DNA from: Dehalococcoidia bacterium
GTDB taxonomy: Bacteria; Chloroflexota; Dehalococcoidia; UBA3495
DNA length: 7,837 nt
Assembly (NCBI GenBank): GCA_028822675.1
Contig: JAPKDE010000116.1
Location: forward strand, 1-7,837
Reading direction: 5' to 3'
The position numbers and the translations under genes are program-made. Positions 5,526 to 7,837 of the stretch are shown here, piece by piece. The notes under the pieces were generated by a model. That model saw only the letters and a list, made by a program, of their open reading frames with translations, was not told where the DNA came from and searched no databases. The stretch's first letter is position 1. Every line of letters begins with the position of its first letter.

Positions 5526-7022
5526 GTGGCTATTGCCGCCGATCTAGAACGTAAGGTTGCGGCCGCCCTGCAAAGGGCTGGTTATTCCAACACCGGCGTA
5601 ACCCTGGTAGTTGGCGCATCCGCTGGCCCGGATTCCTCAGCCCTGCTGTACGCGTTACACCGACTCTCAGGCACCCACGGTCTCTCCCTCCACGTTGCCC
5701 ACCTGAACCACAACTTTAGAGGCCAGGAAGCTGAAGACGACGCCGTATTTGCTGCTGATATCGCCGCCGAGTTGGGTCTTCCGGTTACCGTTGTCAAAGA
5801 AGACCCTCACGAGTACCAACGAGCCCGCGGCATCTCTTCATTTGAGCAGGGCGCGCGGGAGATGCGTTACGCCTTTATGGCCAGAGTCGCCAAAGCATCG
5901 GGAGCACGGGCGGTGACCGTAGGCCACACCGCCGATGACCTGGCGGAGACAGTACTGCTGCACGTGCTGCGCGGCTCCGGCCTCTATGGTCTACGGGGCA
6001 TGGGTGAGGTCTCAGATTGGCCCTGGCCGGCTGACGCTGGTGACCTGAAATTATTTAGACCTTTGCTGGACGTGACCAAGGCGGAAACCTTGGAGTACTG
6101 CCAGGAGATTGGGCGAACGTACCGGATTGATAGCGGCAATTACATGTGGCGGTTCACCCGCAACAAGGTGCGCCAAGACTTGATGCCCCGCTTGGCCGAA
6201 GACTACAACCCACAGGTCAGAAATGCCCTGGTGCGATTGGCCAGAACCGCGGCTGAAGAGTTGGATTTTGTGGAGCAGGAGCTGGACAAAGCTTGGCCTG
6301 GCATTGTCCTCCCTAGCGTTGCCCAAAGAGAGGGTAATCAAGAGGTCTGTTTTGACCGATCAGCCATGAAGTCCTTGCACCCACTGTTGCAGCGCCTGGC
6401 CTTAAGGCGGGGTTACATCCTGGTGACCGGAGACTCAACCAGGCTTAGAGAAACCCATCTGGTGGCCATGGAAAATCTGGCCCTGAGTGAACGGGGTGGG
6501 CGTGCTTTGGAACTGCCGGGTGGAGTGATACTGCGGCAGGAATATAGCCAACTAGTGCTGTCTCAAGGTGTGCGACAAGAATGTCCCTATCCGGAGATAG
6601 ACGGCGAAGTGGCTATTGTATTTCCAACTGAACCTGGGATTCAGATGGCGGTGTTTGCCGGCGATTGGATCGTCACGATGTACGCGGGGACAGCTACCGA
6701 CAAACCTGATTGGGGGAGTATCCAGTCTGGGGACGAGTGGACTGCCTGTTTGGACCGTGACGCAATTGGCAACGGAGCAACGATCAGAAAATGGCGACCC
6801 GGAGACCGGATACAGCCTTTTGGGATGACTGGTCAGAAGAAGTTGCAGGACCTGTTTACCGACCTGCATATACCCCGGTCATGGCGCGAGAGTGTGCCAT
6901 TGTTGGAAGGCCAGAGGGGAATTGGCTGGGTGGTGGGCCACCGAATTGCCGACTGGGCCAAGGTTAACCCGAAAGCCAATGATCCGGTCTTGTGGATTAG
7001 GTTCAGCCAGAACCAAGACTGA
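5526..7022 (+). CDS. tilS: tRNA(Ile)-lysidine synthetase TilS
   Basis: TilS uses ATP and lysine to convert C34 of tRNA-Ile(CAU) to lysidine, changing codon reading from AUG to AUA and identity from Met to Ile. The 498-residue protein has the long form: an N-terminal PP-loop domain (about 24-225), a middle TilS domain (about 245-345) and a C-terminal TilS_C domain (about 415-492). Key segments are GASAGPDSSALL (30-41), HLNHNFRG (59-66, usually HVDHxLR), SFEQGAREMRYAFM (105-118), GHTADDLAETVLLHVLRGSG (133-152), FTRNKVRQDLMPRL (210-223), and RKWRPGDRIQPFGM (421-434) with KKLQDLFTDLHIPR. The ATP motif normally reads SGGxDS and here reads SAGPDS (32-37). The GTG start at 5526 follows the phosphatase stop by 12 bases without a strong Shine-Dalgarno; reinitiation after that stop is likely. 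Unlike many genomes, hpt and ftsH are not next to it. Confidence 0.95.
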   Translation: MAIAADLERKVAAALQRAGYSNTGVTLVVGASAGPDSSALLYALHRLSGTHGLSLHVAHLNHNFRGQEAEDDAVFAADIAAELGLPVTVVKEDPHEYQRARGISSFEQGAREMRYAFMARVAKASGARAVTVGHTADDLAETVLLHVLRGSGLYGLRGMGEVSDWPWPADAGDLKLFRPLLDVTKAETLEYCQEIGRTYRIDSGNYMWRFTRNKVRQDLMPRLAEDYNPQVRNALVRLARTAAEELDFVEQELDKAWPGIVLPSVAQREGNQEVCFDRSAMKSLHPLLQRLALRRGYILVTGDSTRLRETHLVAMENLALSERGGRALELPGGVILRQEYSQLVLSQGVRQECPYPEIDGEVAIVFPTEPGIQMAVFAGDWIVTMYAGTATDKPDWGSIQSGDEWTACLDRDAIGNGATIRKWRPGDRIQPFGMTGQKKLQDLFTDLHIPRSWRESVPLLEGQRGIGWVVGHRIADWAKVNPKANDPVLWIRFSQNQD

Positions 7023-7054
7023 CCCGTTGGCCGGGCCAGTCCTAAAGTCTATTT

Positions 7055-7837
7055 CTAGGTGCCCATCAGGCGGGATGGGTTGTCCTTCACCAGCATTCCC
7101 ACTTCAACCTCTTCCAAACCGGACCGGAGCATGGTGGCAATGCCCATACGCATGCCCTCAGCGGGCATTGGATGGAAGTCTTGACCAAAGTCGGTGCTCA
7201 GGATGCATTTTTCTGGGCCGATCGCAGAGATGGTTTTGGCCAGGTCTTTGGGGTCCAGACGGTGGGTCGTTGGCATTACCACGTGCAGGCAATGCTCGAT
7301 GTACGCTCCCATACCAGCCAGTTCCTTCATGTCTTCAACGGTCATCCCAGTCCAGAAGGACATGGTTGTGCCGTGGGTGACCACCACCCGCTCAATGCCC
7401 ATATTGCGGGCTTCAGACACCAGCGCCTTGCTCTCGGCGGTGGAGATGTGACCGGTGGCCAGGACCATATCATGGGATTTGATTACTTCAAGAATGGAGT
7501 GAACCTCTGGCACCAGAGACCCAGAGGAGTCCAGAAGGGTTATTCCACCGTCCAGCCCCTTGGTTTCACGGTCGGCTTTTGCCGAATAAGTCGGCATCCA
7601 GACAATTCGGCCTCCCATGTTGGCCGTGGCTTTCACAGCAGCAACGTTCAGTCCGCCCACTTCTTCGTCCAGGGCGATGCCGCCAAGGACTGTGACATCG
7701 TTAATCAAGTCACTGGTGGTGGCGGCCACAGGATGGGTGGGGTATTCGTGGCTTTTTAACACCACGCCCTGCATTCCCAGATCCCTGGCTTGTAGGGCGA
7801 TCTCTACCGCTCCGGCCCGGCGTTCTACTTTTGGGTC
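7055..7837 (-). CDS. DUF6282-like metal-dependent hydrolase (amidohydrolase/PHP-type), N-terminus missing
   Basis: The open frame enters at base 7837 and ends at the TAG at 7057-7055, giving 260 residues. It starts DPKVERRAGAVEIALQARD, before the internal ATG at 7774, so the gene extends beyond the window. Conserved polar sites, numbered in the visible part, are KSHEYPTH (28-35), DGGITLLDSSGSLVPEV (96-112), ATGH (127-130), VVTHG (152-156), IEHC (180-183) and STDFGQDFHP (214-223). NPSRLMGT ends the protein. These His and Asp positions fit metal ligands of TIM-barrel amidohydrolase/PHP enzymes, and the overall pattern resembles the DUF6282 proteins common in environmental genomes. The usual DLHxHxxPD motif would lie just before the visible start. 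The substrate is unknown. It converges on tilS with 32 bases between the stops and no clear terminator; only a TGGC/GCCA mini-stem is seen. Confidence 0.85.
   Translation of the reverse strand, partial: DPKVERRAGAVEIALQARDLGMQGVVLKSHEYPTHPVAATTSDLINDVTVLGGIALDEEVGGLNVAAVKATANMGGRIVWMPTYSAKADRETKGLDGGITLLDSSGSLVPEVHSILEVIKSHDMVLATGHISTAESKALVSEARNMGIERVVVTHGTTMSFWTGMTVEDMKELAGMGAYIEHCLHVVMPTTHRLDPKDLAKTISAIGPEKCILSTDFGQDFHPMPAEGMRMGIATMLRSGLEEVEVGMLVKDNPSRLMGT

Noticed and set aside
7023..7054. Possible terminator between tilS and the last gene
   Set aside because: Only TGGC/GCCA with a three-base loop and no following T-run on either strand.
6892..7380. 162-residue plus-strand ORF bridging tilS and the next gene
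   Set aside because: It overlaps the TilS C-terminal domain in another frame, is rich in Cys/Trp/Pro/Gly without a motif, and crosses two real genes.
7172..7759. 195-residue plus-strand ORF opposite the DUF6282-like gene
   Set aside because: It is a long shadow frame; the minus strand holds the conserved His/Asp motifs.

Overview
The window looks like an ordinary stretch of a bacterial chromosome. It has moderate-to-high G+C, tightly packed genes on both strands, bacterial Shine-Dalgarno starts and no sign of mobile DNA. The T-box-controlled ilvB, the amino acid flavour of TsaD and TilS, and the DUF6282-type metal-dependent hydrolase at the right edge together suggest a Chloroflexota bacterium, possibly Dehalococcoidia/SAR202. 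This placement is inference from remembered family distribution, not from a search.

Layout from left to right. (1) Positions 1-823, minus strand: the N-terminal half of acetolactate synthase large subunit (ilvB), cut by the window edge. (2) Positions 900-1182, minus: a well-formed T-box riboswitch with stem structures, the T-box sequence, an antiterminator and a competing intrinsic terminator. A plausible promoter sits at its 5' side (1189-1218). (3) Positions 1370-2281, plus: an unrecognised membrane protein with a Thr/Ser/Pro-rich N-terminus and a PH-like fold apparently interrupted by two membrane helices. (4) Positions 2282-2333: a convergent junction with a three-fold degenerate short motif. 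(5) Positions 2327-3355, minus: tsaD, for t6A modification of tRNA. (6) Positions 3356-3579: a divergent intergenic region with a decayed copy of the tsaD start, an inverted repeat and a good extended -10 promoter. (7) Positions 3580-7022, plus: a three-gene operon of a CNNM/CorC-HlyC membrane protein, a histidine phosphatase and tilS (tRNA-Ile lysidine synthetase). The first two genes overlap by one base and the third follows after 12 bases. (8) Positions 7055-7837, minus: a DUF6282-like metal-dependent hydrolase missing its N-terminus at the window edge.

Functional links are modest. ilvB expression should respond to uncharged branched-chain tRNA through the T-box. Two essential anticodon-loop modification enzymes (TsaD at A37, TilS at C34 of tRNA-Ile(CAU)) lie on either side of one divergent intergenic region. 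No defence, CRISPR, prophage or biosynthetic system is visible. The most unusual items are the relic duplication at the tsaD start, the split PH-like membrane protein, the altered TilS P-loop motif (SAGPDS) and the ambiguous specifier of the T-box.
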